Counted from the stretch's first letter, positions 51,975 to 60,833 are shown. The stretch: DNA of 64,000 nt from Chryseobacterium sp. CH25 (GCF_004119455.1 NZ_NRQT01000005.1:417044-481043); one strand, 5' to 3'. Translations and numbers: made by a program. Notes: generated by a model from the sequence alone, not told the origin.

Positions 51975-52209
51975 AAATTTCCCTGATACTTTATATTTAT
52001 GGCAGCAATTGCAGAAGCATTGGGTTTGAAAGACCTTATCCATATTGGACTCTCTATGGCGAGGAGCACCATTTAAATCAACGGGAAAAGTGTCTGCTAC
52101 TCTACTTAAAAATGGTCAATTAACTTCCTATCCCGGTTTCCCTCATGGAATACCTACCACGGAAGCTGAAACAATCAGCAGAGACCTTTTGGCATTCTTT
52201 CAATTATAA
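51975..52209 (+). pseudogene. Internally deleted alpha/beta-hydrolase remnant, copy 2
   Basis: Same deleted hydrolase as at 50845-51079, 235 bases long and diverged by scattered substitutions (for example GTTGGGCAC against ATTGGACTC at the elbow). The stop after SMARSTI is TAA here and TGA in copy 1. The C-terminal block ends LLAFFQL. It lies just after the lectin gene, making the pair a direct repeat with a period of 1,130 bases. Confidence 0.75.
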
Positions 52210-52230
52210 TGTAACTGAACATAAAGAAGC

Positions 52231-52264
52231 AAACTACAGATAAAATCTCTGTAGTTTTTTTTAT
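52231..52264 (+). terminator. Intrinsic terminator after hydrolase remnant copy 2
   Basis: Stem AAACTACAGA with TCTGTAGTTT and a T-run. Confidence 0.75.
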
Positions 52265-52270
52265 TTTCGT

Positions 52271-52303
52271 TATTTTGCAGTTGTTATCCTAAAAAGCTTA
52301 GGA
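52271..52303 (+). promoter_or_regulatory. Promoter-proximal 5' leader hairpin before the glycosyltransferase gene
   Basis: TATTTTG (a near-TAnnTTTG box) is followed ten bases later by a hairpin TCCTAA-AAAGC-TTAGGA (52287-52303) and then AAC. The same arrangement with a five-base loop lies before rpmI. Confidence 0.45.
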
Positions 52304-52330
52304 AACGCTCAGTATAAATACATATCAACC

Positions 52331-54100
52331 ATGAGATTAGGATATTTATCCTTTTTTTTCATAGCAGTTATCCTTTTTTCTCTCGGATGCTTCTATTACT
52401 ACCCTTTCTTTTCTGATGACAGTTTGATTTCATTACGGTATGCACAGCGCTTTATGGAAGGAAAAGGTTTAACCTGGAATGATGGACATCCGGTTGAAGG
52501 ATATTCTAATCTGCTTTGGGTTCTGGGAGTATCTGCATTGAGTAAATTAGGTATGGACCTTATTCTTGCTGCCAGAGTGTTGGGTGTTTTGTGTTCGCTG
52601 GGAATATTGGGCAGTATTCTTTATTATTTTAGAAATAAAAGCATACAGAAAGAATATGTTTTCTTAGCAGTTGCATTATTAGCTACTACTCCATGTTTTA
52701 CTGTTTGGGCTATTGGCGGACTGGAACAACCTTTATACGTATTACTTCTCACCTTAATTTTAATTGAGGTTTCAAAAATAATTAATGATAATAATTTCAA
52801 AAGCATTTATCTGCTGGCATTATGGCTGGGACTTTTAGCACTTACCAGACCGGACGGATTTCTATTCACTTTACTTACTTCAGCCTTTTTATTAGTAACA
52901 GCCAGAAAAAATAAAGATCAACTTATTAAAATTGGTTTAGCAACAGCGGTTATTCCATCATTATTTTTATTAGGGCAACTGGCATTTCGGTATAGTTTTT
53001 ACGGAGAGCTGGTTCCCAATACAGCTTTGGTAAAGGTAAAAGTGACTATCCATCATATTTTACGTGGTGGTTTTTATAATTTCAAGGCTTTCTTCAGTAC
53101 TCTTTTATTATCGGGATTAGGATTGATTTCTCTTTACCATCTTTTGAAAAATAAAAGCCTTTTCGGATGTTATTTGCTGTTGTTAACGGCTGCTTGGGCT
53201 GGCTATGTAACTTTAGTTGGCGGGGATATATTTCCTGCATTCAGACATTATTATGTTGTACTGATACTTTTTGTTTTCTCTGTTATTTTTGGATTATCTT
53301 ATTTCAAAAAGATCAATTTTGCTTCAAAAAAAATAAGCTTGGGGATCGTTTTACTTCTAATCATAAACGGGTTCATTCAATCCAGAATTCCTGATAATGA
53401 ACGTGCGGTGGATGAAAGATGGGAGTTTAGAGGGATGAAGCTGGGAGAAACTTTAAAGAAAACATTTCCCAATCAAACTTTGGTTGCTGTTACTGCCGCA
53501 GGTTGTATTCCTTATTCATCCGAGTTACCTATAGTAGATATGCTGGGACTGAATGATTATTATATCCCGAGGCATCCACCTAAAAATTTCGGGAACGGAT
53601 CATTAGCCCATGAATTGGGTGATGCGAATTATGTTATGAACCGAAATCCGGATCTTATTATTTTCCATATTGGTGGCGAGCTCAATTTTAATATTGGCGA
53701 TCAGCTGAAAATCAACAAAATTTTCAACAGCAATTATATTAAGGTAAAAACAAAGGAAAAAGATCAGGAATACTCATTATTCTTTAATAAATACGGGAAG
53801 AATACAGGAATTAAGAACACTGGAAATCAATTAACTATTCCAGGGTATTTTTTCCAGGCTGAGTCGGATACGGCGAGCCTGTTTGCTAACCACAAACTGA
53901 TCAAAACAATGAATAAAGGAAATTCTTATACTTTATCTATTGACAATCTTCCATCTTCAAATTGGAAAATAGCAGATTCAGAAGGAAAAAATGTAGATTT
54001 CGATGCCGATATTCAGATAAAAAACGGACAGTTAATCATTGAAATTACTCCAAAAAACAATATGTTTTTAGAAAGTCTTGTCCTGGAAAGGGAATATTGA
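52331..54100 (+). CDS. GT-C type membrane glycosyltransferase
   Basis: A 589-residue polytopic membrane protein. The N-terminal signal is followed by the catalytic-loop pattern FFSDDSLISLRYAQRF and EGYSNLLWVL, typical of GT-C arabinosyl/mannosyl transferases (AftB-like). About 11 hydrophobic helices cover residues 5-360, and a soluble domain covers 370-589. The aspartate pair DD near 28 would coordinate the polyprenyl-linked sugar donor. The sugar and acceptor are unknown. Its 5' leader resembles that of rpmI, and it is followed within about 95 bases by that gene. Surface glycan or glycoprotein modification is inferred. Confidence 0.7.
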   Translation: MRLGYLSFFFIAVILFSLGCFYYYPFFSDDSLISLRYAQRFMEGKGLTWNDGHPVEGYSNLLWVLGVSALSKLGMDLILAARVLGVLCSLGILGSILYYFRNKSIQKEYVFLAVALLATTPCFTVWAIGGLEQPLYVLLLTLILIEVSKIINDNNFKSIYLLALWLGLLALTRPDGFLFTLLTSAFLLVTARKNKDQLIKIGLATAVIPSLFLLGQLAFRYSFYGELVPNTALVKVKVTIHHILRGGFYNFKAFFSTLLLSGLGLISLYHLLKNKSLFGCYLLLLTAAWAGYVTLVGGDIFPAFRHYYVVLILFVFSVIFGLSYFKKINFASKKISLGIVLLLIINGFIQSRIPDNERAVDERWEFRGMKLGETLKKTFPNQTLVAVTAAGCIPYSSELPIVDMLGLNDYYIPRHPPKNFGNGSLAHELGDANYVMNRNPDLIIFHIGGELNFNIGDQLKINKIFNSNYIKVKTKEKDQEYSLFFNKYGKNTGIKNTGNQLTIPGYFFQAESDTASLFANHKLIKTMNKGNSYTLSIDNLPSSNWKIADSEGKNVDFDADIQIKNGQLIIEITPKNNMFLESLVLEREY

Positions 54101-54111
54101 GATTTTTTTCG

Positions 54112-54148
54112 TACTTTTGCAAACTATTATTCCTAATGTCTTTAGGAA
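54112..54148 (+). promoter_or_regulatory. rpmI promoter box and leader hairpin
   Basis: TACTTTTG (54112-54119) fits TAnnTTTG. Ten bases later a hairpin TTCCTAA-TGTCT-TTAGGAA (54130-54148) follows. The same stem sequence occurs before the glycosyltransferase gene. It may be a ribosomal-protein leader or simply a shared 5' end. Confidence 0.5.
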
Positions 54149-54193
54149 ACCATAAACAGATATTGATAACAAAAACAATAAAAAAGCAAAACA

Positions 54194-54391
54194 ATGCCAA
54201 AATTAAAAACGAAATCAGGTGCTAAGAAACGTTTTGCTCTTACCGGATCTGGTAAGATCAAAAGAAAAAACGCTTACAAAAGCCACATCTTAACTAAGAA
54301 AGAAACTAAGCAGAAGAGAAATCTTACTAGCACTTCTTACGTAGCTAAAGTGGACGAGAAAAGCGTTCAACGTCAATTAGCAATTAAGTAG
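54194..54391 (+). CDS. rpmI: 50S ribosomal protein L35
   Basis: 65 residues, the normal L35 size, with the signature [19 protein letters not shown] and a basic C-terminus. It belongs to the 50S subunit. rplT follows 120 bases downstream. In most bacteria the order is infC-rpmI-rplT. Here infC lies about 15 kb upstream, and rpmI has its own promoter and leader hairpin. Confidence 0.96.
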   Translation: MPKLKTKSGAKKRFALTGSGKIKRKNAYKSHILTKKETKQKRNLTSTSYVAKVDEKSVQRQLAIK

Positions 54392-54511
54392 TTTTTATAA
54401 ATCTATATTCGGTTTATAAGAATTCAAAACAAATTCAAAATTTTAACCCTGAAACGGAGCCAATTAAGTGTAACATCTGTTACCGCCCTTTTCAAAAAAA
54501 CAATTTAAATT

Positions 54512-54856
54512 ATGCCAAGATCAGTAAATGCGGTAGCTTCTAGAGCTCGCAGAAAGAAAATTTTTAAGCAAGCTAAAGGTTTTTTCGGTAGAAGAAAGAA
54601 CGTTTGGACTGTAGCTAAAAACGCGGTAGAAAAAGCAATGCAATATGCTTACCGTGGTAGAAAAGAGAAGAAAAGAAACTTCAGAGCACTTTGGATCACT
54701 CGTATCAACGCGGGAACTAGAGAGCACGGAATGTCTTACTCTCAGTTTATGGGAGCTCTTAAAAAGAACAACATTGAGCTTAACAGAAAAGTTTTAGCAG
54801 ATTTAGCAATGAATCACCCTGAAGCTTTCAAAGCTGTTGTAGATCAAGTAAAATAA
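54512..54856 (+). CDS. rplT: 50S ribosomal protein L20
   Basis: 114 residues, the normal L20 size. Hallmarks: [20 protein letters not shown], a long basic helix ([18 protein letters not shown]) and [21 protein letters not shown]20 binds 23S rRNA and is a known autoregulator of its operon in other bacteria. A strong terminator follows, so rpmI-rplT is a two-gene unit. Confidence 0.96.
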   Translation: MPRSVNAVASRARRKKIFKQAKGFFGRRKNVWTVAKNAVEKAMQYAYRGRKEKKRNFRALWITRINAGTREHGMSYSQFMGALKKNNIELNRKVLADLAMNHPEAFKAVVDQVK

Positions 54857-54885
54857 TGTAGAATACTATTTTTGTTATCAATATA

Positions 54886-54912
54886 AGTCCCGGGTTTACC
54901 CGGGATTTTTTT
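54886..54912 (+). terminator. Strong terminator after rplT
   Basis: GC-rich stem TCCCGGGT with ACCCGGGA and a short loop, then seven T residues. Confidence 0.9.
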
Positions 54913-55162
54913 GTTTCTACCCCCTACTTTTTAAGGTGTTTAACTGTTTATCATCTGATCATCAATTCATTTTATGATGGATGTAAAAAATAAAGCTAAA
55001 ATGGTCTTTTGATGAAAATAAGATTAGTTTTAAGATTAAATAATACTACAAACTATGTAATTATGAAAAACCTAATTAAATACAGATAAATAACACCGAT
55101 CAGTAAAATAAAATCACTATTAATCCTTATATTAGCAATCGAAAAATATTTTACTTGAAGAA
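54913..55162. other. Gene-free interval between rplT and the first M28 gene
   Basis: AT-rich and no coding frame or structured RNA recognised. It must contain the promoter of the first M28 gene, but no TAnnTTTG box is clear. Confidence 0.4.
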
Positions 55163-56344
55163 ATGAAAAAAATCACTGTTTTTCTATTGACCTCTTTAGC
55201 ATTGCAAAATATCGGAGCACAGAATCTTATTCAGGCTTATAAGAATAGAGCGGATATGGTTTCCCAGACAAATATCACCACCCATCTTACCGATTTTGAA
55301 AATCTTGGAATAAAAACTACTGGATCTCCTGTGAATACCAATACTCTGAACTGGTTGAAGAACAAATATACTTCTTATGGATATACAGCAAGTCAGATTG
55401 TGGAAGACCCTTTCAGTTTTGGAAGTACAAGTTCTAAAAACCTGGTTATAACAAAAACAGGAACAGTATATCCTGACAAGTACGTAATTATCTGTGGACA
55501 TTATGATACGATTTACGGTCCTGGAGTAAGCGATAATGGCAGTGGTACTGCTATCCTTTTAGAAGCTGCCAGAATATTAAAAGATGTTCCTACTGAGTAC
55601 TCTATTAAGTTTATTCATTTTTCTGGAGAAGAACAAGGACTGAAAGGAAGCTACCATTATGCAGATTATATTGCATATCAAGGAAATACCCGCAAACTAG
55701 ATATTAAATTAGTTCTTAATATAGACCAGGTAGGCGGTCTGCTAGGAAATAACAATAATACGATTGTCTGCGAAAAAGATATCAGCGGGATGTCTGGAAA
55801 TAATGCGGCATCAGCTACTGCCACACAGGAATTAGCAGTGTGTACAGGGCTTTATTCTCCGCTTCAGACTTTTATTTCTAATGCCTATAGCTCAGATTAT
55901 ATACCTTTTGAAGAGAAAGGATATACCATTACAGGTTTTTATGAATATATCAGAAGTCAGAATGAACATAGTCCTAATGATACTTTTGCCAATATAGATC
56001 CTGTTTACGTCTTTAATGTAGGTAAGGCAGCCGTAGGTGCTCTACAACATTTTGCTGTGGCTACTACTTCAAATAATATTCTGGGGACACAGGAAACTAC
56101 CGGGCAAAAATTATCAGAGGCTGTAAATATTTACCCAAATCCTGCAAAAAATCTGTTAACAGTAGAGTTTCCAAAGAAGCCTCAGCATTTCAATATTGAG
56201 ATTTCTGATATGACGGGAAATATAGTACTTCGTGCTGAGAATGAGCATAAAATAAATACAACCCAACTGATTAATGGAGTTTATATGGTTTCTATAAAAA
56301 CAGACAGGAATCAGACAGTTAAAAAAATAATCATTGACAAGTAA
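55163..56344 (+). CDS. T9SS-secreted M28 family peptidase, paralogue 1 of 3
   Basis: A 393-residue zinc aminopeptidase. Signal peptide 1-20 (NIGAQ). Metal ligands are recognised in CGHYDTIYGPG (His113, Asp115), DNGSG (Asp124), GEEQG (Glu156 and Glu157, one catalytic), the aspartate in LNIDQVGG and the His in NEHSPND. The T9SS tail begins near 320 (VNIYPNPAKNLLTVEF) and sends the enzyme to the surface. It acts on peptide N-termini (substrate preference unknown). It is one of three adjacent copies with about 60-75% apparent identity by eye, each with separate spacing, so they are recent tandem duplicates. Confidence 0.87.
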   Translation: MKKITVFLLTSLALQNIGAQNLIQAYKNRADMVSQTNITTHLTDFENLGIKTTGSPVNTNTLNWLKNKYTSYGYTASQIVEDPFSFGSTSSKNLVITKTGTVYPDKYVIICGHYDTIYGPGVSDNGSGTAILLEAARILKDVPTEYSIKFIHFSGEEQGLKGSYHYADYIAYQGNTRKLDIKLVLNIDQVGGLLGNNNNTIVCEKDISGMSGNNAASATATQELAVCTGLYSPLQTFISNAYSSDYIPFEEKGYTITGFYEYIRSQNEHSPNDTFANIDPVYVFNVGKAAVGALQHFAVATTSNNILGTQETTGQKLSEAVNIYPNPAKNLLTVEFPKKPQHFNIEISDMTGNIVLRAENEHKINTTQLINGVYMVSIKTDRNQTVKKIIIDK

Positions 56345-56417
56345 CAATATATGATGATAATGAGCTGATTTCAGTTCTTATGAAATATATTATTAAGCTT
56401 TATAAATCAATCATACC

Positions 56418-57596
56418 ATGAAAAAACTAACAGCCTTGTTGCTGATTGCTATAAGTTCACATACTATTAATGCTCAAAGCTTTATCCAAGCTTATAAGAA
56501 CAGAGCTGACGCTGTTTCCCAAACGGATATCATTACCAATCTGCAGGAATTTGCCAGCTGGGGAGTAAAAAAAACAGGTACTCAGGCCAATACAGATGCC
56601 TTGAATTGGCTTAAAAACAAATATCTTTCTTATGGATATACTGCCAATCAAATGGTTGAGGATACTTTTCCTTATTCAAATACAACTTCAAAAAATTTAA
56701 TCATAACAAAACAGGGAACTGTTTATCCTAATAAATATGTAATTATCTGTGGACATTTTGATACTATTGCCGGCTCCGGTGTTAACGATAATGGCAGTGG
56801 TACTTCTATTATTTTAGAGGCTGCAAGAATTTTAAGAACCATTCCTACAGAATACTCCATTAAATTTATTCATTTCTCCGGAGAAGAACAGGGTCTTTTA
56901 GGCAGCTATCATTATGTTGATAATGTAGTTTACCAGGGAAGTAACCGGGTTCTGGATATTAAGATGGTTTTCAATCTGGACCAGGTAGGCGGTGTAATGG
57001 GAAATAACAATAACACCATATATTGTGACCAGGATATGGGTGGACTTCCCGGTAATAATGCTGCTTCCGCTACTGTAACTCAGGAATTAAGAAACTGTAC
57101 AGCACTTTATTCTCCGCTTCAGACTGCTGTAGACCCTGCTGAGGATACGGATTATATTCCATTTGAAGAAAAGGGCGAAATTATCACAGGTTTTTTTGAA
57201 AGAATCAGAAGTAATTTTCCACATACAGTTAATGATACTTTTGCCAATACTGATCCGGTATACATTTACAATATTGGAAAAGCTGCAGTGGGAGCTTTGC
57301 AGCACTTCGCGGTTGCTTCTACACAAACCTTAGGAACCCTGGAACCTATTTCAAAAAGTACTTTAGAGTCTATAAAAATCTATCCTAATCCGGCAAAGGA
57401 TGTTATTAATATTGAATTTCCAGATTCTGACGTACAAAATTTTAGTTTTGAAATCACTGATTTTGAGGGACGTTCCCTATTAAAAACAACTAATAAGGAG
57501 AGAGTTAATATCTCAGCCCTTACAAACGGAGCTTATGTTGGCATTATTAAGCGCGGTGACCAAAATGTAATAAGGAAGGTTATTATAGCTAAATAA
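56418..57596 (+). CDS. T9SS-secreted M28 family peptidase, paralogue 2 of 3
   Basis: A 392-residue enzyme with signal peptide about 1-19 (HTINAQ). Metal motifs are intact: CGHFDTIAGSG, DNGSG, GEEQG, LDQVGG and the His in FPHTVND. The T9SS tail begins near 320 (IKIYPNPAKDVINIEF). The cluster includes an EEKGEIITGFFERI segment shared with paralogue 3 and differing from paralogue 1 (EEKGYTITGFYEYI), so copies 2 and 3 are the closer pair. It starts 73 bases after copy 1, and cotranscription with it is possible. Confidence 0.87.
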   Translation: MKKLTALLLIAISSHTINAQSFIQAYKNRADAVSQTDIITNLQEFASWGVKKTGTQANTDALNWLKNKYLSYGYTANQMVEDTFPYSNTTSKNLIITKQGTVYPNKYVIICGHFDTIAGSGVNDNGSGTSIILEAARILRTIPTEYSIKFIHFSGEEQGLLGSYHYVDNVVYQGSNRVLDIKMVFNLDQVGGVMGNNNNTIYCDQDMGGLPGNNAASATVTQELRNCTALYSPLQTAVDPAEDTDYIPFEEKGEIITGFFERIRSNFPHTVNDTFANTDPVYIYNIGKAAVGALQHFAVASTQTLGTLEPISKSTLESIKIYPNPAKDVINIEFPDSDVQNFSFEITDFEGRSLLKTTNKERVNISALTNGAYVGIIKRGDQNVIRKVIIAK

Positions 57597-57623
57597 ACGG
57601 CCAATTATAAAAATACTTATTTA

Positions 57624-57661
57624 AAAACCTAACCCTTTGGAGCAATCTGAAGGGTTTTTAT
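57624..57661 (+). terminator. Intrinsic terminator after M28 copy 2
   Basis: Stem AACCCTT with AAGGGTT, twelve-base loop, flanked by A- and T-runs. Confidence 0.75.
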
Positions 57662-57800
57662 TTTTCAATATATTAATATTAAGCTATTTATATTCTGCTT
57701 TTTCATATTTACGATAAAAACTTTATGGTATCCATAAATTTTTAAACACATCTTTGTGATTTATTTACTACATTCGCAATACCAATTAAAAATTAATTAT

Positions 57801-58973
57801 ATGAAAAGAATTACCACTCTTTTATGCGCATCACTGATTGCGCAGAGCCTTGGTGCTCAATCTTTTATTCAGGCTTATAAAGACAGGGCTGATATGGTGA
57901 CCCAAACTAATATTACAGCAAATCTTCAGGATTTCGGTAATTTTGGAATTAAAAAAACGGGTTCGCAGGCTAATGTCAACGCTTTCAACTGGATAAAAAA
58001 CAAATATCTTTCTTATGGATACACTGCCAGTCAAATTACGGAAAGTCCTTTTACTTATGGATCTGCAACTTCAAAAAATTTAATTATCACTAAAACCGGA
58101 ACTCTTTACCCTAACAAATATGTCATTATTTGCGGGCATTTTGATACGATTAACGGCCCTGGAGTGAATGATAATGGAAGTGGTACTTCTATTATTCTTG
58201 AAGCAGCCAGAATACTGCAAAATGTACCTACGGAGTATTCTATTAAGTTTATTCACTTCTCCGGTGAAGAGCAAGGGTTGATAGGAAGCTCGCATTACGT
58301 GAATAATGTGGTTTATCAAAACGGAATCCGTAAACTGGATATAAAACTGGTGTTTAACCTTGACCAGGTAGGTGGTGTAAAAGGAAACAATAATAATACG
58401 GTGTACTGTGATGAAGATCAGGGTGGTCTCTCCAGTAATAATGCTGCTTCTGCTGCTGTAACACAACAACTCAGAAACTGTACGGCACTTTATTCTCCAC
58501 TTCAGACTGCTGTAGACCCTGCCGCAGATACAGATTATATTCCGTTTGAACAGAAAGGTGAGATTATTACCGGCTTTTTTGAAAGAATCAGAAGTACATT
58601 TCCCCATAGCTCCAAGGATACTTTTGCTAATGTAGATCCTGTTTATGTTTATAATATCGGAAAAGCTACAGTGGGAGCTTTACAGCATTTTGCAACGGCT
58701 TCAACTACTTTACCACTCAATAGAACGGCCACACAAAACGGACTTGAAAATGTGAAGCTCTACCCTAACCCGGCTAATAATATCCTTAATATTGAATTAC
58801 CGGATAAAACAGCAAACTTCAGCTTTGAAATAACCAATGTATCAGGAAGAACCCTGTTGAAAGTAAATAATGAAACTAAAGTTAATGTTTCAGCTCTGGA
58901 AAGAGGAGTTTATGTAGGTATTTTAAAGGTGGGAGATCAGACTCTTGTTAAAAATATTCTGATTGAGAGATAA
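57801..58973 (+). CDS. T9SS-secreted M28 family peptidase, paralogue 3 of 3
   Basis: The frame is open from 57756, but the ATG at 57801 begins a clean signal peptide (MKRITTLLCASLIAQSLGAQ), giving 390 residues. Metal motifs CGHFDTINGPG, DNGSG, GEEQG and LDQVGG are intact, as is the His in FPHSSKD. The T9SS tail begins near 317 (VKLYPNPANNILNIEL). The gene has its own promoter region after a terminator, so unlike copy 2 it is separately transcribed. Extracellular aminopeptidase activity fits the proteolytic lifestyle suggested by the T9SS proteases at 19-25 kb. Confidence 0.87.
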   Translation: MKRITTLLCASLIAQSLGAQSFIQAYKDRADMVTQTNITANLQDFGNFGIKKTGSQANVNAFNWIKNKYLSYGYTASQITESPFTYGSATSKNLIITKTGTLYPNKYVIICGHFDTINGPGVNDNGSGTSIILEAARILQNVPTEYSIKFIHFSGEEQGLIGSSHYVNNVVYQNGIRKLDIKLVFNLDQVGGVKGNNNNTVYCDEDQGGLSSNNAASAAVTQQLRNCTALYSPLQTAVDPAADTDYIPFEQKGEIITGFFERIRSTFPHSSKDTFANVDPVYVYNIGKATVGALQHFATASTTLPLNRTATQNGLENVKLYPNPANNILNIELPDKTANFSFEITNVSGRTLLKVNNETKVNVSALERGVYVGILKVGDQTLVKNILIER

Positions 58974-58985
58974 TCGAACTATAAA

Positions 58986-59016
58986 TAAAAAAACAGAGCA
59001 AATTGCTCTGTTTTTT
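58986..59016. terminator. Bidirectional intrinsic terminator
   Basis: Stem AACAGAGCAA with complementary arm and T-run, between M28 copy 3 and the convergent RNA ligase gene. Confidence 0.85.
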
Positions 59017-59029
59017 GTTTATTCTGATA

Positions 59030-60070
59030 TTATTTTTCTTCAGTAGCGACTGAAATGATGTTCTGAATCTCAGACTGGAGTCTTTCCGTGATCCATCCCT
59101 GATCTTCGTGATTTAATTCTTTCAGTAAGCCACCATTATTTTCATTAAAATCGGTAATAACATCCTGTAAAAATTCAGATTTAATTTCAGAGACACGAAG
59201 CATATTGTTCATGTCTAAAGCTCCTACTTTAGAAAGTACACTCTCTAACCTATTTTGGGATACATACGTTCTTAACTCATCCATAATAAAAGAAAGATTT
59301 TCAGCTTTCGAGGATACATCAGGAATAAATGACCACTTCTCAGCTTTATGGAACTTTTCTTCTTCGTCAAACTCAGGATTTTTCAATTTGATGATCGGAC
59401 GATTGGACAGTAATTCGGTATCTTTCAGATTATAAGGCTTGATAACAACTCCTTCTATAAGATTGTGCTCCAATTCAGGTAGGTTAAATTGTTGGGTAGG
59501 AATAGGTGAATTTATTCTGGTATTGAAATTCAGGACTTCATTAAATTTTCCTATTAACAAAGGTTTTATATAAGGAACACCAAATTGCTCAAAATAAGAG
59601 ACTGCAGTTTCATAGTCAAGGTAATATTTGATCCCCTGCTCGTTGACAATTCCTATATCAAAACCACAGAAATGAATATCCGGAGAATAATAAACTCCTG
59701 TCTGAATAGCCTGTACATGTTCAACATCTGAAACATCAGGATGCGGATATTTTCCACCAAACAACTCTCCATAAATAATATACCTACTCCCAGGAATAGC
59801 AGCACTCAAATGCTCAAATAAGCTCAGGATTGTACTCTCTAATTGGTTAACAACGAGCTGAAATCCAAAAAAATCATCTCCCCAACTAAGGTATTCTCTT
59901 CGCTTGGCATATTGAAGTTTATGGTTTTCATAGGAAAAACTAAAATTAGCACCATGGACCTTCTCGGTCACTACCCATTTTAATTTATCCAATTTTGACA
60001 GCTCACTCTCATTAAGCCCAATCTTTTTTAAGGAATCAGGCATTTTCTCATATCCGGAAAATTCGTTCAT
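59030..60070 (-). CDS. Rnl2-like RNA ligase
   Basis: A 346-residue stand-alone RNA ligase resembling the T4 Rnl2 group. The nucleotidyl-transfer motif I is EKVHGANF, with the catalytic lysine at about residue 37. Motif Ia-like KLQYAKRREYL, motif III IIYGELFGGKYP, motif IV IEGVVIKPYNLK and motif V PIIKLKNPEF follow in order. The C-terminal third (about 250-346) is helical and resembles Rnl2 extension domains. The family joins 3'-OH and 5'-phosphate RNA ends via AMP. No polynucleotide kinase, RtcB or toxin gene is adjacent, so its repair context is unclear. It is monocistronic and leftward. Confidence 0.8.
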   Translation of the reverse strand: MNEFSGYEKMPDSLKKIGLNESELSKLDKLKWVVTEKVHGANFSFSYENHKLQYAKRREYLSWGDDFFGFQLVVNQLESTILSLFEHLSAAIPGSRYIIYGELFGGKYPHPDVSDVEHVQAIQTGVYYSPDIHFCGFDIGIVNEQGIKYYLDYETAVSYFEQFGVPYIKPLLIGKFNEVLNFNTRINSPIPTQQFNLPELEHNLIEGVVIKPYNLKDTELLSNRPIIKLKNPEFDEEEKFHKAEKWSFIPDVSSKAENLSFIMDELRTYVSQNRLESVLSKVGALDMNNMLRVSEIKSEFLQDVITDFNENNGGLLKELNHEDQGWITERLQSEIQNIISVATEEK

Positions 60071-60356
60071 CTTGGTTAAAAGTATTATTAATTGGGATAA
60101 ATATAGTAGTTTTTTATAATATGAGATGGAGTCTTGAGGGTAACAGAGAAAAATTCAGTATTGATGTAGCACTGAGTTTTTTGTTATAGAAATTTACATA
60201 AAAAAGAATTCGTGTGCCAACCAGGTAGTCATCAATTATACTTGAATGGTAGAACTAATTACTAGAATCTATTTATACAGTCTCTTTTTTATTTATAGCA
60301 CGAGCAAAACGCTCACGCCAGCCAAGGGGATGGGAAACGAATTATAGAAAACCGTA
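60071..60356. other. Gene-free interval between RNA ligase and Rhs locus
   Basis: No coding frame recognised. It contains a GC-richer patch (60305-60345, ACGCTCACGCCAGCCAAGGG) unlike the flanking AT-rich DNA, which may be imported or repeated sequence. Confidence 0.4.
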
Positions 60357-60699
60357 CTAGCGAGGAGATGTTTTATTCATACTAGTTTTAAAGGTAAGTA
60401 ATTTTTGGGCCTGCCTTCCTTTTTCTTCAAGAGATTGATAACCTTCTTTTTCTAAGTAGATGTATACATAAGCACTCTTTTTAAAAGTAATAGAATAATA
60501 GCCCTCATTATTGGTTCTTACTTGTATTTTATCTTGACCTAAATATTCATCATAATTCCTATGCCCATTATCATTTTCATACCTATCATTTGTGACCGTC
60601 ACTTTGACATTTCTCAAAGGCTGAGAGTTAATAGAGTCTAAAACATAGCCTTCAATCTTTACATTACTTATATCTTGATTATTATAGTAATAAATGAAA
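60357..60699 (-). pseudogene. Truncated protein with carboxypeptidase-like regulatory beta domain
   Basis: From the TTG at 60617 the frame gives 86 residues, but the open frame reaches back to about 60700 and encodes a hydrophobic stretch (SVYFFIYYYNNQ) followed by VKIEGYVLDSINSQPLRNVK and EGYYSITFKKSAYVYIYLEKE. This is the classic carboxypeptidase regulatory-like fold. There is no normal start codon for the longer form, because the sequence before about 60700 becomes unrelated. It looks like a gene cut at its 5' end by an insertion or deletion. Confidence 0.5.
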
Positions 60700-60803
60700 A
60701 AATATACACTTGCCAGAGCCAGCGTGGGGGAGTTTTGGCTTGTTTATCGCTATTGCTCTATATTCTCTATTTTTTTAAATCAAGCTATCAAAAATAGGGT
60801 AAG

Positions 60804-60817
60804 GTTTCGTACGAAAC
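60804..60817. repeat. Perfect 14-bp palindrome
   Basis: GTTTCGTACGAAAC lies between the truncated gene and the hairpin at 60834. Its role is unknown. It may mark a recombination boundary of the Rhs region. Confidence 0.3.
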
Positions 60818-60833
60818 TAAATATAACAACAAA

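Noticed and set aside
52000..52025. TGGCAGCAATTGC as a possible sigma-54 site
   Set aside because: The distance between the GG and the GC cores is two bases short, and it lies inside the hydrolase remnant coding sequence.
58080..58607. 175-residue minus-strand frame inside M28 copy 3
   Set aside because: Antisense shadow of a well-supported coding sequence.
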